Source of the DNA: Marasmius tenuissimus
Taxonomy: Eukaryota > Basidiomycota > Agaricomycetes > Agaricales > Marasmiaceae
Direction: 5' to 3'
DNA length: 64,000 nucleotides
NCBI GenBank assembly: GCA_029532415.1
Contig: JAQOTA010000053.1
Span: forward strand, 5,456,001 to 5,520,000
Positions 10,661 through 21,797 of the stretch are shown here, piece by piece. The stretch's first letter is position 1, and the number at the start of each line of letters is the position of its first letter. A program made the position numbers and the translations under genes. A model generated the notes under the pieces. It was not told the origin of the DNA. It worked only from the letters and a program-made list of their open reading frames with translations, and made no database searches.

Positions 10661-13143
10661 TTAGGCCCTACTGGTCGACATGCGATCACTATTCGGCGTG
10701 GAGACATTTTTGACCATCCTGCGATTCTTCGGCGCACGTTCCGAATCATCAACATACTCTTTATCATCTGCACTTTGCGCAGTTGCCCAAGAACGCTTGA
10801 GGCTAGGAGCGGGTGTCACTGTGGCTTGCGTCCAAAGCTCTTCCAACGGAAGCACGTCTTCAACGCCCGATTCCTTCGCTTTCTCGAAGAAGGGGAGAAG
10901 TGTGCTGTAAACGTTCTCGAAAGACTCGTGATTGAGAACGTCACAATAAGCGGAGTGGTACAGATCCACGAGCTGATCAATGGTTTCGTTCATATCTTGT
11001 GCGAGAGCTCGATATTCTTGCGGGAGGCTCGACACATACGTGTCATAGACTTCTTCGTCAGTCATGAAATCTTGACGAGTAGCGCCGTCAGTGATCGAGG
11101 TAGGAAACAGTTCGTCTCTTGTCGCCATTCGGGATGCCAAGTCGCCTGGTGATGGGAGCGCCACCGAGGCCGAACCGGTAGAGAACAGACTGTACATCAT
11201 AATCCACCACAATCCTTCCACGTCGTGAAGGTAATTATGCAGGAATTGAGATCGCTAGCGGGACCTTCGTGTAGAAGGCCGTAGAACGTAACGGCCGAAT
11301 TGCACTTCTACTGCCATGAAACCTGGTGTACCCTGGCATAATTTCATGAGCTCTAGAGAAATAGCAGGAAGTGACGGGACTCACAGTCTTAGAATCCTGA
11401 GGTTTCGAATCCGCATTCTGTTTCTGTTCCACCAAGCGAGGGCGAGCGTATTCGAGGTCGGAGATCTTGCAGATATAGCCGCCGTCGTCAAGTTTGCACC
11501 GCAGGAGGTTTCCACTCGAGATGTCGCGGTGAACATACTTGGCAAGATAGAAGTCACTTAGACCTGCCATGGAGTCAGTGCTTGATCTACAAACGGTCGA
11601 AAACGCACACATACCTTCCAACGCTTCAGTCAAGCACTGAGCAAGCACCTTCTGGTCCCTTATCTTGTTCAATGGCTGCCCAACCTCTTTAAAAACCAAA
11701 CGGCGATGAACACGAGGCTCGAAGATTGGCGGTTTGTCTCTTGCGGGGACGTCGTTGTGCGATGGCCAAACGACACAGCTGGAGTTCTGGGTTTGTGTAA
11801 AAGCTGTCTTGAGGTTGTACTTGATATGTTCTTCGTATTCGGAAGGGGGCATCTTGCGACGAAGGAGCAGGTCGCTGTTGTCGTCCTGGCCATTGACCGA
11901 AATGACCCAGTCGTGTAAGATGGTCATAAGATGCTTCCTGACATCCGCCCCATTCCTCCCCTTTTTCACCGCCGCATCTACGATAGCATCCGAGACCTCT
12001 TTCTCGCTTCTTGAATCCATTGAAAGCCAGTAGTCCTTCAGAACATATCTCTTATCCATTGCAGATCCAGGGGGGGTAGGGCTGCCGGTTCCCGTCGAGA
12101 GGTTTGACGACCCAAACGCGGACGCCGCGGCCAGGAAGCCGTGCCGCACGATGGGTGTCTAAAGACTCCACTGTGCGGTACCACTGCATCCCATCTTCAG
12201 GGTGATCTTCTCGGTAATCATAAACCCATTCGCCGTCAACATTGAGACGAACCATGCTGGTATCGTAGCCGAGCTCTTCCAAAGTAGCAAACGATGTCGC
12301 CAACAGGAATTGAATGAACGGTTTCGGGTTCTGGAGTCGTGAATGAGAAACATTTCTAACGGGGAGAAACGTCAACACACCGTGATGAAGTTCAAGTCGT
12401 ACGTGACAAAGTTCAAAGCTCGAGAGAAGTACCAAAATTGCATCTGAGTATCTTCAATGGCAATGCCGAAGTGAAAGCGACGCCTTGGATCGGAGGACAT
12501 CATGTGTGTCGAGTCACCAAGCAGTTTCCTGACGTTCTGTCCGGCAAAGAGTGAGCAATCATTTGAGCAAACGGCAGCAACTAGTACTGCACACCTTGTT
12601 TGAGTTCTCTTTCCCAATCGTCTTCCTGAACTTTGCCATCGTCACGTTACCGTAAAGATCCTTTTCGCCGTCAGAGACAATGAGATTTTGGCCACCGTCT
12701 GTCATAAACCCACTATGCTGAATGTCCGATACCGATGGGTGATCTGGTTCACATGTGAACCGGACCGTCGGTTCTTGCCCAACCTTCCAGCCTTCCTGTG
12801 CCACCTTCACAACCGCCTCGAAAATGTCCTCTAGGTATTTGTACACGTCGTTCTCCGATCCATCCATCTTCGAAGGGTCCGCGTCGTACCAGCGCCATCT
12901 GTGTTCTTCAATCGTCGTGTTATAGGTGATTGTCTTGTTGTTAACGAGCTGTTGGAAGACCCCATCGACCTTGTCCTCTGGAACGTCTGGCACGACGCTC
13001 TCCAGAAAGTAGGAGACGTCGAATTTCGGAAATTTGTCCCCCAGAGTCTCCATATTGGTCATTTGAATCTGGTTCGTGTGTCCCTCTGTGTATAAGGCCT
13101 TTCGAATTCCGGTAGTGAGTATTGTGGGAGGATTTAGGCGCAT
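10661..13143 (-). pseudogene. FunK1-family kinase, broken copy
   Basis: A paralogue of the intact FunK1 gene at 26917-29425, in opposite orientation and with the same exon plan: 13143-12595, 12536-12381 (156 nt in both copies), 12330-11615, 11563-11385 and 11332-10661. The kinase core is recognisable: FKEVGQPLNKIRDQKVL, then YVHRDISSGNLL (catalytic loop) and ISDLEYA in place of DFG, as is usual for FunK1. Two lesions separate it from the intact copy. First, the frame shifts within or beside a run of seven C near 12065-12072, just before MDKRYVLKDY. Second, the last exon has an in-frame TAG at 11257-11255, upstream of QFLHNYLHDVEGLW. Either could be an assembly error, but both together suggest a pseudogene. 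Confidence 0.8.
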
Positions 13144-14560
13144 CAGGTATACCAGCTGATAGTAGGAAGTCAGGATGGTGAACAGCCGGAATACAATGAA
13201 AGTTGAAATTTAAGATTATACCTGGATGCGTCCATTGTTTGTGGTTGAGGTTCAAGTTGATTCGAAGCGCGTGAGTCACAAATTGAGAAATTATGCCGAC
13301 GGGCGGCAACTTATAGGCTGTTTGAGTTATGCCTGGAAAGTGCTTTCCTTCCAAACTCTCATGTCCCCCCAGTCGTTTCAGGCTGGCAAGCTCAAGAACA
13401 CCTTGCGACGGCTTCAAAATTTTAACTCCGCTGCTTTTATCCGCTGGCTTCGCTGCGTTTTCAGCTCATCCGAGACATACTATCAACATACGAACTGGTA
13501 ATCTGTACTTCCGACTTCGCTCAGGCGTCTGTTCCTTTCGTCTGCCACGGACTCTCAAACTTCAAGTTTAGATCAATGCTCAATATTTCGAACCTCTCGC
13601 CCGTTCGTCCCACAAATTCAAGTGTGGCAGACGGACTTCCCCTCCTGTAAATTTCCTCGGATCGAATGTTGACAGTACAGGGATCGACCATCGTCAGGAT
13701 GGCGCGCGAGACTATGTACGTACGTTGAAAGGCTCACTCTAACCCTTTCCAAGTTCTAACGAAGAAAACGGAACAGAAAGATCGACGTTTCCGCCCTCCT
13801 CGCTGCCAACTATCTTTCCGTCTTTCAACGGTTCTGAGCGTCAATCCAAGTTAGTTGTGAGTATCTATGACTCAGATACATAGCAGTAGAATCTACAAAC
13901 GTCTATGTCATGGTTCCTCTTGAGTATGTATAATACATGTAGTGGTATGAACGATACAAAAAGTCCAGAAATGCGAGAGTAAGTGGAAAGTGGTGAAGAG
14001 TAAGTAGTGAGTAGATACATACGGGCATAGATAAAAACCTCATCTAGCCGCAGTTGATTTGCCCAGTCCTACCGACTATCTCCGGCCGTTCTCTCTGACG
14101 ACGACCCATCCCAACCCCAGGGACATGGAGGTACCACGGCGGCGCCTCGATCTGACAAGGCTTTGACTGGTTCTCGTTCCAGCGCGAGGTGTCCCTTTTC
14201 GGGTTTTCAAGAGTGTTTATTCGGGATGATGGGCGTTTTGACTGTGATGAGTGCGTTCGTATGCTTCTGTTGCTTTGGAAGAAAGGTTCGTGTCTAGAAT
14301 CGTGACGGTGGTCATGCCAATTGAAGCTTCGCGACAGTTCTCTATCTTTATACATAGGTGGCATCTGGGCCTCTTGTTTCGATCCTGCATCGACCTGTTG
14401 GGCTTTTCGAGTTGAATTCGTCGCTAGTATAGTGATAGCGATCTTCGAACACCGCCTCAAGATTTGAGGAGCTGTAGGTGGTTGGATGGCGCGGCTGTCG
14501 AAATTCAAAGACAGTCAGCGAAACTTATCAAGTGCTCAGAAGACGACCGCGGACTTCCTG
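13144..14560. other. intergenic, no supported gene
   Basis: Contains the upstream region of the broken FunK1 copy and the 3' flank of kinase K4. The minus-strand frame 14044-14508 is basic and Gln/Ser-rich, overlaps the closing SH3 remnant exon in another frame, and has no start or splice context of its own. Confidence 0.4.
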
Positions 14561-14770
14561 AAGTCCCGTCAGCTTTAAGTACGTGCCACCATTGATCTTG
14601 ACTGTCCAGAACGACTAGAAGTTCATCTTTAACGAGCGAAACATCGTTTGGCCCGTCGGGCGGCGCAGTGTCTATCCAATTTGATGTGAGCTTTGAGCTT
14701 TGAGCCTCCATAGGAGCACACGAACAATCGTACAAGACTCTTGCGTGCTGGGGTCGGTCCATCTCTACCG
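14450..14770 (-). pseudogene. orphan third SH3 cassette downstream of K4
   Basis: Read leftward, about 14681-14565 encodes a recognisable SH3 domain ([19 protein letters not shown], then KADGTSG). It is of the same 117-nt, phase-1 exon type as the other SH3 cassettes, and a closing exon (APSNHLQLLKS, stop) follows. The linker that should join it to K4 is 2 nt longer than its counterpart in K5, which throws it out of frame. K4 as modelled therefore stops at 14771 and this cassette is stranded. It may still be used through an alternative splice I did not find. Confidence 0.6.
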
Positions 14771-16866
14771 CTACATACCTGGTGAGAGTCGTGGACGAGA
14801 ATAGGTTATCACCGTACCGTAAGTAAGGGAATCGGATGAAACCACTAAAATGGTTGCAAAATATCAGTCCCGGACGCTCAAGTGGACACAGACGGAAAGG
14901 ACTTACTCCCGACCGTTCCATCCGGTTTTCGAGCCAGCCACCATCTTCCTGTTCGATCCAGAATTTCTAGTACTTCATTTCTAAGGAAAGAGATTTGGTT
15001 TGGATGGTTGGGCGATGCGATGTCTATACAAATTGACGTGAGTTTGTAATCGAGAATTGAGACACACGTACAACTATGCATGGTTTTTGCGTGTCGGTCA
15101 CCAATTAAAGCGACGAGATGATTGGACGGGACAACTAGAGCAAACGTTGGCCACAGGGGCTCAGGAGAACTAAGATACAAGTAAGGAACTTACCCCCAAT
15201 CATTCCGTCTGATTTCCTAGCTGGCCACCAATTTCCCTCTTTACTAAAAATCTCCAGTTTCTCATTCCAAGTAAAGGATAGCTCTCGGGGGTCCTTTGGC
15301 GAGGCGGTATCTAATCAGAGTGTCAGTTAGTCTGTGCTGAAAGAATGCTGGGCACCCTACAAGAATGGAGTGCTATGGCTCTACAGATTACATCGGCTTC
15401 CTCAGCAGGTACCACGGGAGCGATGTTATTGGGGGGAACTGGCTTCGGTAGGGCTTCCAGCAAGTCAGATAAGCCATTAGCTACGAGTTGGGAGCCGTTT
15501 GGGGATCCCGTGGATAAAGAATGATATTCAACGTTCTCTCGCACACGGGTAAACAAGGTCTCGCTCCAATCCGAGGCTGGTGGGTTTGGCGCCCTCGTAA
15601 TTTCTCCGACCTTCTCGAGGATCTGGCCGGCAGTAGGTCGGGATATCGGAGTTACCTCCCAGCACCCTGTCATCAGAGCCCACATTGCATCTGACAGCTG
15701 TGGTGTTTCTTTCGGTCTCGCAGGGTGCTCCCCTTGGGCTACAGCGAACATGACCGCCATGTCGTTCACAAGTTCGGGAAACGGTCGGAGTCCGGTAAAG
15801 ATCTGCGGTCAAGGCCAGTCTCGAATTATCGTACGAATCCACGCTCAAATTTATGCTCACCTCGTAGCAGACGCATGCGAAGGAATACATATCACTCTTC
15901 TTGGAAGGTCGCTCACCGGCTTGCAGTAGCTCTGGGGCTAACCACCGCATGGTACCAGCTGGCCGTGTGGTGGACGCTGCGACTCCACTGAGGCCCTGCG
16001 TTTCCGCGATGCGAGACAAGCCAAAATCTGCGATGCAAGCTCGCAATGCGTTCGTCATGAGGATATTGACGCCTTTCAGGTCCCCGTGGACGATTTTTTG
16101 GCAATGCAGGTAAGCCAGCCCAGATGCGACATCATGAACCTGAGGGCTGCTTCAGCGTCTTATACACACTACGGAAACTGGGAGAGGCGAAAGCTACCCA
16201 CCAATGCATAGTGCTCTATATCCTCCCTTTTTGTAGCCTTCATAAACTGGACGAGGTTGCCTTTCTCCATCCATGGAGAAATCAAGCATAGCTCTCCCGT
16301 ATGCTCGAGTTTATAAATTCCGAGGAAAGGCAACAGGTTGGGATGCTTCGTCTGGCGCCATAAAATTGCTTCTCGCATGTATTCCTACTGACGAGTCAGT
16401 TCTGGATAGATGAACAGAAGATCAGCAACCCACATTGGACAATTTTTCTAAATCAGAGTCGAGGTATACTTTCACCACCTTTAAGCACACCAGCTCACTT
16501 GAGTCACCTATAGCTCCCTTCCAGACGTCTCCAAATCCTCCAGCGGCAATAGGACGTTTCCCAATCTTCCTCACATTCTGTATAGACAAACATCCTGGGT
16601 GTAAGCCGGAATTGTTCGACAGTCGCAACATGGCAGTGAAGATTGCAGGTCGTAATTCTGGTGAAAGATGTGGGTAGTCCACGAGCTAAAATCATTCTCA
16701 GTCAGTTTTATTTGTCTATGGGAATACGTCTCACTTGCTGCATGCGATCCAGCCATTGTTGAGCGGGATATCCCTTCTCCGCTAAAAAGGCCTGTAACTT
16801 CGTTTTATCTGCGAAAGTCAACTTCAGTATTTCCTCGAGAATCTTCAATTCTGCGTCGGGCGTCAT
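14771..16866 (-). CDS. TKL-like kinase with two SH3 domains (K4)
   Basis: Nine exons in phase: 16866-16735, 16685-16434, 16384-16202, 16139-15861, 15802-15361, 15310-15194, 15134-15072, 15023-14907 and 14844-14771 (552 residues). Kinase motifs: AAGGFGDVWKG, CLKVVK, VHGDLKGVN (non-RD), IADFGLS, WLAPELL. Each SH3 domain is encoded by one 117-nt exon bounded by phase-1 introns. SH3-1 begins ALHSYTASPKDPRELSF and has NWWPARKSDG; SH3-2 has PNQISFLRNEVLEILD and RWWLARKPDG. SH3 domains bind proline-rich ligands, so the protein probably brings a kinase to such a partner; which partner is not visible. Relative to K5 it lacks the VHS domain between kinase and SH3. A third SH3 cassette downstream is out of frame. 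Confidence 0.75.
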
Positions 16867-17648
16867 CAAGGGGTGCTGTTGAGCAGCATGAACAACGAAG
16901 GCGCACAATCATACCAAATATTGACTGTTGTGTTTTGATGGTTACTGGCAGCGACCCGTGCAGATGCAGTGGCACGGTCTAAATTAGCAGATGAACGTTG
17001 CGAGAGCGTATCGGGAGTGCGCTGCGGCGCAGTGCTCCGAGGGCATCTTTTGTATAGTCATGACAACACATCGATCCGTGAATTTATGGATTGAAGCTGC
17101 CTGAGGACTCCGAAGGAGTCACGCCAGGCTCAAGTAGTAGTACTCTGAGCCCAAAGGGATGAAAAGGCTCTGGACTCAGCCTCGTGATTTTTGTAGTTAG
17201 GTACATCATGCTGACGTAGGCGAAACCTCGTCAGTCCCACAAAGAACGAAAAGGGACTAGCGGTAGGGTGACGAAAGCTACGACTATTCTTCGGAGAATG
17301 TTACATCTCGACTTTCTAGGCGTTGGTGTAATACAGCTGCTCGAAGTAACAAGATTCCTCCGGAGTAAATGAGCGTCCGACGAGCCCGACGGATGTTCAC
17401 TAGCCCCGGTACTGTCGCGAGATATCGCTTTCTGGGGTCTGAACAGTGGTCATTTAGGCTGCGAGCGCATTTATACGATTCAGATGGTCGCGTTTGTCGT
17501 TGTGAGAATGGCCTCGCAAGCTTCGCGAAAGGTCTCCATATTTTTGAGTATCGTCTGGACTTCTTTTCTCGACCCAACATCATCTCGATGTGCCCGTCGG
17601 ATCAAGGTTGGAGCTGCCAGAATAGTGAGAAGGACCTTCGAATACCCT
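16867..17648. other. intergenic, no supported gene
   Basis: Upstream region of K4 and 3' flank of the VHS-SH3 gene. Nothing with coding character or recognisable regulatory motif was seen. Confidence 0.5.
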
Positions 17649-19010
17649 TCAAGATTCCAGCAGCTTGAGGTAGTTGGATGGTGCGACTGTCAGAAATAGG
17701 GTGACGATTAGTGAAGATCAGTGAGCGCCCAGAAGACGACCACCCACTCCCTGCGGTCCCGTCAGCTTTCATTACGCGCCACCATTTCCCTTGGCTGTCC
17801 AAAACAACTAGTAGTTCATGTTTAACGAACGAAACTTCATTTGGATCGTCGGGCGACGCGGTGTCTATCCAATTCGACATGAGCTTTAGACCGGGGGCTT
17901 CAAGAGGGATACGCGTACGGTTGTACAAGGCTTTTGCGTGCCGGGATTGGTCCTTCTCTACCTCTGTATATCTATTTAGAGTCGCGAACGAGGGTTGATG
18001 ACCATCCAGAACGACGAGGTAATTGGATGGAGCAACTATGGTGATCGCAATACATCAGTCAGTCGACTCGAGAAGACAAAGATAGACGGAAAGAACTTGC
18101 TTCCGATTGTTCCATCTAATTTACGAGCCCTCCACCATTTTCCTGTTTCGTCCAAAATCTCCAGAATTTCATTTTTGGTGAAGGATAGCTCATTATAGTC
18201 CTCGGGTGAGGCGATGTCTAATCACCAGACGTTAGCCAATTTGTGCTCGAAGGATGCTGGACGGCGTACAGGGGTAAAGTGCTCTAGCTTTACAAATCAC
18301 ATCGGTTTGTGCAGCAGGCGCCGTAGGAGAGGTCGATCGATCGACGTTGGTTTCGACCGAAGGGGGGAGCCCGCCTTTGGGTTGTATGGGAGAGCGCGTT
18401 TCATGAAGACCCTTCATTTCAAAGATGGGATCGTCGTCGTCCAATGTTTTACCCTCCTAATCGCAAGAAATCAACATCAGTCAAGGCAAACCGAATGTGT
18501 GGTGGCGACCATACTTTGGCAGTCTCATAGAAGGGTTTGACCCTTCTCCACAAACGTCGGTAAGGCGCATCATCTGTCGATAATGGTCACTGAACTGTAA
18601 CCTCGTAAGAACTAATTTTCCAACGCTCACCACCGCTGCTAATATGCGCAGCATAACCAAGAACGTCCAATATGCGAACGAACACAACGGGATTTGTCGA
18701 TTTATTCTCCAGCAGATTCCTCACAGCATCCAGAAACCTCCGTGACGTAGATTCGGTCATGAAGAACTCTCCAGCGTCGCGTAGCATGATCGCCCATAGC
18801 TTCGCGCACGTAGAGATAAGCGCTAGTCCACCCTCTGGAAAGAAGACGCACGTACCTTGGCAGCGAGAAGCTGAGAGCGCGGAGTACCGTACTTGAGCTC
18901 TCTCCTGATTGCTGTCGCGGCTTCCTTAGCTACGGCCCGGCTGTTCGATGCACGCTCACAGATATCCAGGGCCGTCGTCCAGTCTTCTCCGCCCAGATTG
19001 GTGAGATAGC
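17649..19010 (-). CDS. VHS-SH3-SH3 module, probably the C-terminal half of K5
   Basis: Exons read leftward: 19010-18856, 18799-18634, 18573-18515, 18456-18270, 18217-18101, 18035-17919, 17864-17748 and 17686-17649, all consistent in phase. The first three encode a VHS domain ([34 protein letters not shown]). VHS domains occur in endosomal sorting and ubiquitin-binding proteins such as the Hse1/STAM and Lsb5 families. Two SH3 domains follow ([20 protein letters not shown] with [27 protein letters not shown] with [10 protein letters not shown]). The intron after SH3-1 starts with GC (GCAAGT), a GC-AG intron. There is no ATG in frame ahead of the VHS domain; a 48-nt intron (19058-19011) would join it in phase to kinase K5. 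As a free-standing gene its 5' end would be missing. Confidence 0.75.
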
Positions 19011-19023
19011 CTTCATAACTCGA

Positions 19024-20967
19024 TTAATCAAGGTCGACGAAAGGTGAATTAGACGAACCAATGAGCCGGAGGACCTCGCCAGGGGTTCCTCCAGAGGACG
19101 GGCTCTTGGACAAGCGTTCCTCTCCCATCGTACGCGCCTGTCCTACGAGCTTCGTAAACCAACCGTTACGTTTCCTCTCTGATGCTCCAGGCTTCGGCGA
19201 GTTCGTGGCGGACGCGGAGGATGACGAAGATTTGAACTGTGAAAGGAGCGATTGCAGCGAAAAAGTGGAGACCGACATCGAGGCTTGCTTGTAGGCCGAA
19301 CGTGGAGATGTTTGTCCGCTCGTTTCGACGTCCGATCCTACATCCGATTTTGGGATGCTATCCGTTAGTGAAACGGAATCGCTATCGGCTCGAGGTTTGA
19401 TCCCTGAAGAAGTGGCTGAAGTATAGACAGGCGAAGGCGGGGATGAATCCAATGCGGGTTCCCTGTTGAAGAATGAGCAAAAGTCGCACTTTGACGACTG
19501 GATTGACGTACGAGGTTGCTCTTTGGTGTGTCCTAGGGCTGTGCGTGGCTTCCAACAAGTCGGAAAAGCTCCTATTAGCTCCCAGTTGAGAGCCATTGGG
19601 AGATACAGGAGATGCAGCACGATATTCAACGTTCTCCCAGACTTGTGTAAACAGAGATCCGCTCCAGTCTGAAGCCGGTGAGGTTGATACCGGTGTGTCC
19701 ATTTCTTCGACATTTTGAAGAACATGACTAGCAGTTGGTCGAGATGAAGGAGTTGCGTCCCAGCACGCGCTCATGAGCGCGCACATCGCGTCCGAGAGCT
19801 CAGGTGCACCTTCTGGTCTTGAGGGACGCTTGCCCTGGGCCACGTTGAACGCTACCGCCATCTCGTTCGCAAATTCCGGAAACGGGTGGAGGCCAGTAAA
19901 GATCTATGTTCATACCCTCTTTGAGATTCCCGAACGAGTTTGGGTTGAAGTCTGAGCTCACCTCGTAGCAGACGCATGCGTATGAGTACACGTCGCTCTC
20001 CTTTGATGGACCTCCGCCGCCGAGGAGTAACTCCGGGGCAAGCCATCGCGTGGTACCAGAAGGCCGCGTCGAGGAAGTGGTGAATCGGAGACCTTGAGTA
20101 TCAGCAACGTGAGATAGCCCAAAATCCGCAATGCAAGCTCGAAGTGAGTCGGTTATGAGAATGTTAACGCCTTTTAGGTCTCCGTGAACGATCTTCTTCT
20201 TGTGTAGGTAAGCCAGCCCGGACGCAACGTCGTGGACCTTGAGATGCTCGGATTAGCATGACACGCCGGAAAGAACGGGGGAGTTACTCACCAACATGTA
20301 GTGGTCTACATCTTCCCGTTTTGTTGTCTTCAAGAACTGAACGAGGTTGCCTTTCTCCATCCACGGGGAAATCAAACACAGTTGTTGAGTGTGCTCGAGC
20401 TGATAGATTCCAAGGAAAGGCAGGACATTCGGATGCTTCATCTGTCGCCACAAAATTGCTTCTCGTTGGTATTCCTATCGAAGAGATAACGAGTCAGTCG
20501 TATAGTGACGAACAGCGACCCAGTAACGCACATTCGTCAGTTTTTCGCGGTCAGATTTGAGGTACACCTTCACCACCTTCAAGCACACTAGCTCGCCTGA
20601 CTCGCCAATCGTTCCCTTCCAGACGTCCCCAAATCCTCCTGCAGCAACGGGATAATCTCCAATTCTTTTCACATTTTGTATCGACAAACATGTTGGGTGT
20701 AAGCCGGAAGTTTTGGAAAGGCGAAGCATGACGGTGCAGATTGCAGGTCTTAGCTCGGGCGATAGAGATGGGTAGTCAATGAGCTAGAACGAGGTCAGTT
20801 TCTCCTCTTTTTTTCCTTGTAAAGGTATGGCTCACCTGCTGCATCCGATCCAGCCATCGTTGAGCAGGATGACCCTTCTTCGCTAGGAAGCCCTGCAACC
20901 TGGACTTGTTCGCAAAAGTCCACCTAAGACTCTCCTCGAGACGCTTCAAATCTGCGTCGGAAGCCAT
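19024..20967 (-). CDS. TKL-like protein kinase (K5)
   Basis: Exons 20967-20836, 20783-20532, 20474-20292, 20237-19962, 19903-19512 and 19462-19024 read in phase to a TAA at 19026-19024 (557 residues). The start is taken at MASDADLKR, matching K3. Motifs: AAGGFGDVWKG, CLKVVK (Lys intact), VHGDLKGVN (non-RD), IADFGLS, WLAPELL. The C-terminal tail is Ser/Pro-rich and ends with PSSGGTPGEVLRLIG. The VHS-SH3-SH3 exons follow at once on the same strand. If the terminal exon is cut at 19059 by a GTTCGT donor, the kinase joins the VHS domain in phase and the protein becomes 864 residues, kinase-VHS-SH3-SH3. The TAA-terminated form and the fusion could be alternative products. Confidence 0.8.
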
Positions 20968-21797
20968 GAGTCTCAAACTACGAGGTTGTCTTGAGGCATT
21001 GAACAGTAGTAGGCAGGGTCGGTCAACGCGTCACCAGTCACCATCAATCAGACCTTTTATATTTCGTTCTAAATTGAATTGCAGCGCCCATCGTGCGAGA
21101 GTCATAGCCTCAGCCTGTGTGGTCGAACATAAGTCCGAGTCGGTGAGGATACGCGACGAAGAATGGTTTTGACACTGACGATGCCGGTGAAGGCTCGAGC
21201 GCTCACTGGGCATCGCTGTAAGCAGATGAGAATTTATTTCCTGATGTGATTTACCCATATTCGGCCCGGATCACTTCAACTCTCTACTCCAGGCTCTAGA
21301 GTCTACCGCCACTTGCACTCGCAGGGTTCCTCTCGCTCAGCACGCTTGAACAGCCTCGATTCACGGAATGGACAATCAAATGAAGAAGGCCGAATGGATT
21401 TGGAGCGGCGCATTCATCTAATATAATTGGCAGTCCCGACGGCCTCACGCTTCCCAGTGGAGATTGAAGATATGGGAAAGAGAGCACACGACTTCGATAT
21501 GAGATGCTGTGAGTACACATCTCAAACTTCGCAGCTTTCTTGACTTTGTCCATCCAGAAAGAGCAACTCTCCAGTCAAATCTTCGCGAAAATACAGCCTC
21601 AGTCGGTATGCTACACCTTATTCGACCCGCTAGTTCTGTTACACCTCCCCGAGCTTAATTTAGATCCATCATTCTACAGACACGGACCACATGAATCCAC
21701 GCCGCGTGATAACCCCTGTATAACAGAAGGGGACTAAGCCATAATGATAGGATAACGGGAACTACGAAGTATTAAGGGCTCTTCCTCGCTTCCTACG
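20968..21797. other. divergent intergenic region between K5 and the permease
   Basis: About 830 bp separating two outward-reading genes; it should hold both promoters. Several short frames overlap without family resemblance. No TATA element or operator was recognised with confidence. Confidence 0.5.

Noticed and set aside
14044..14508. Minus-strand basic frame of 154 codons after the SH3 region
   Set aside because: It is a different frame from the closing SH3 exon, which ends with its own stop; no start or splice context.
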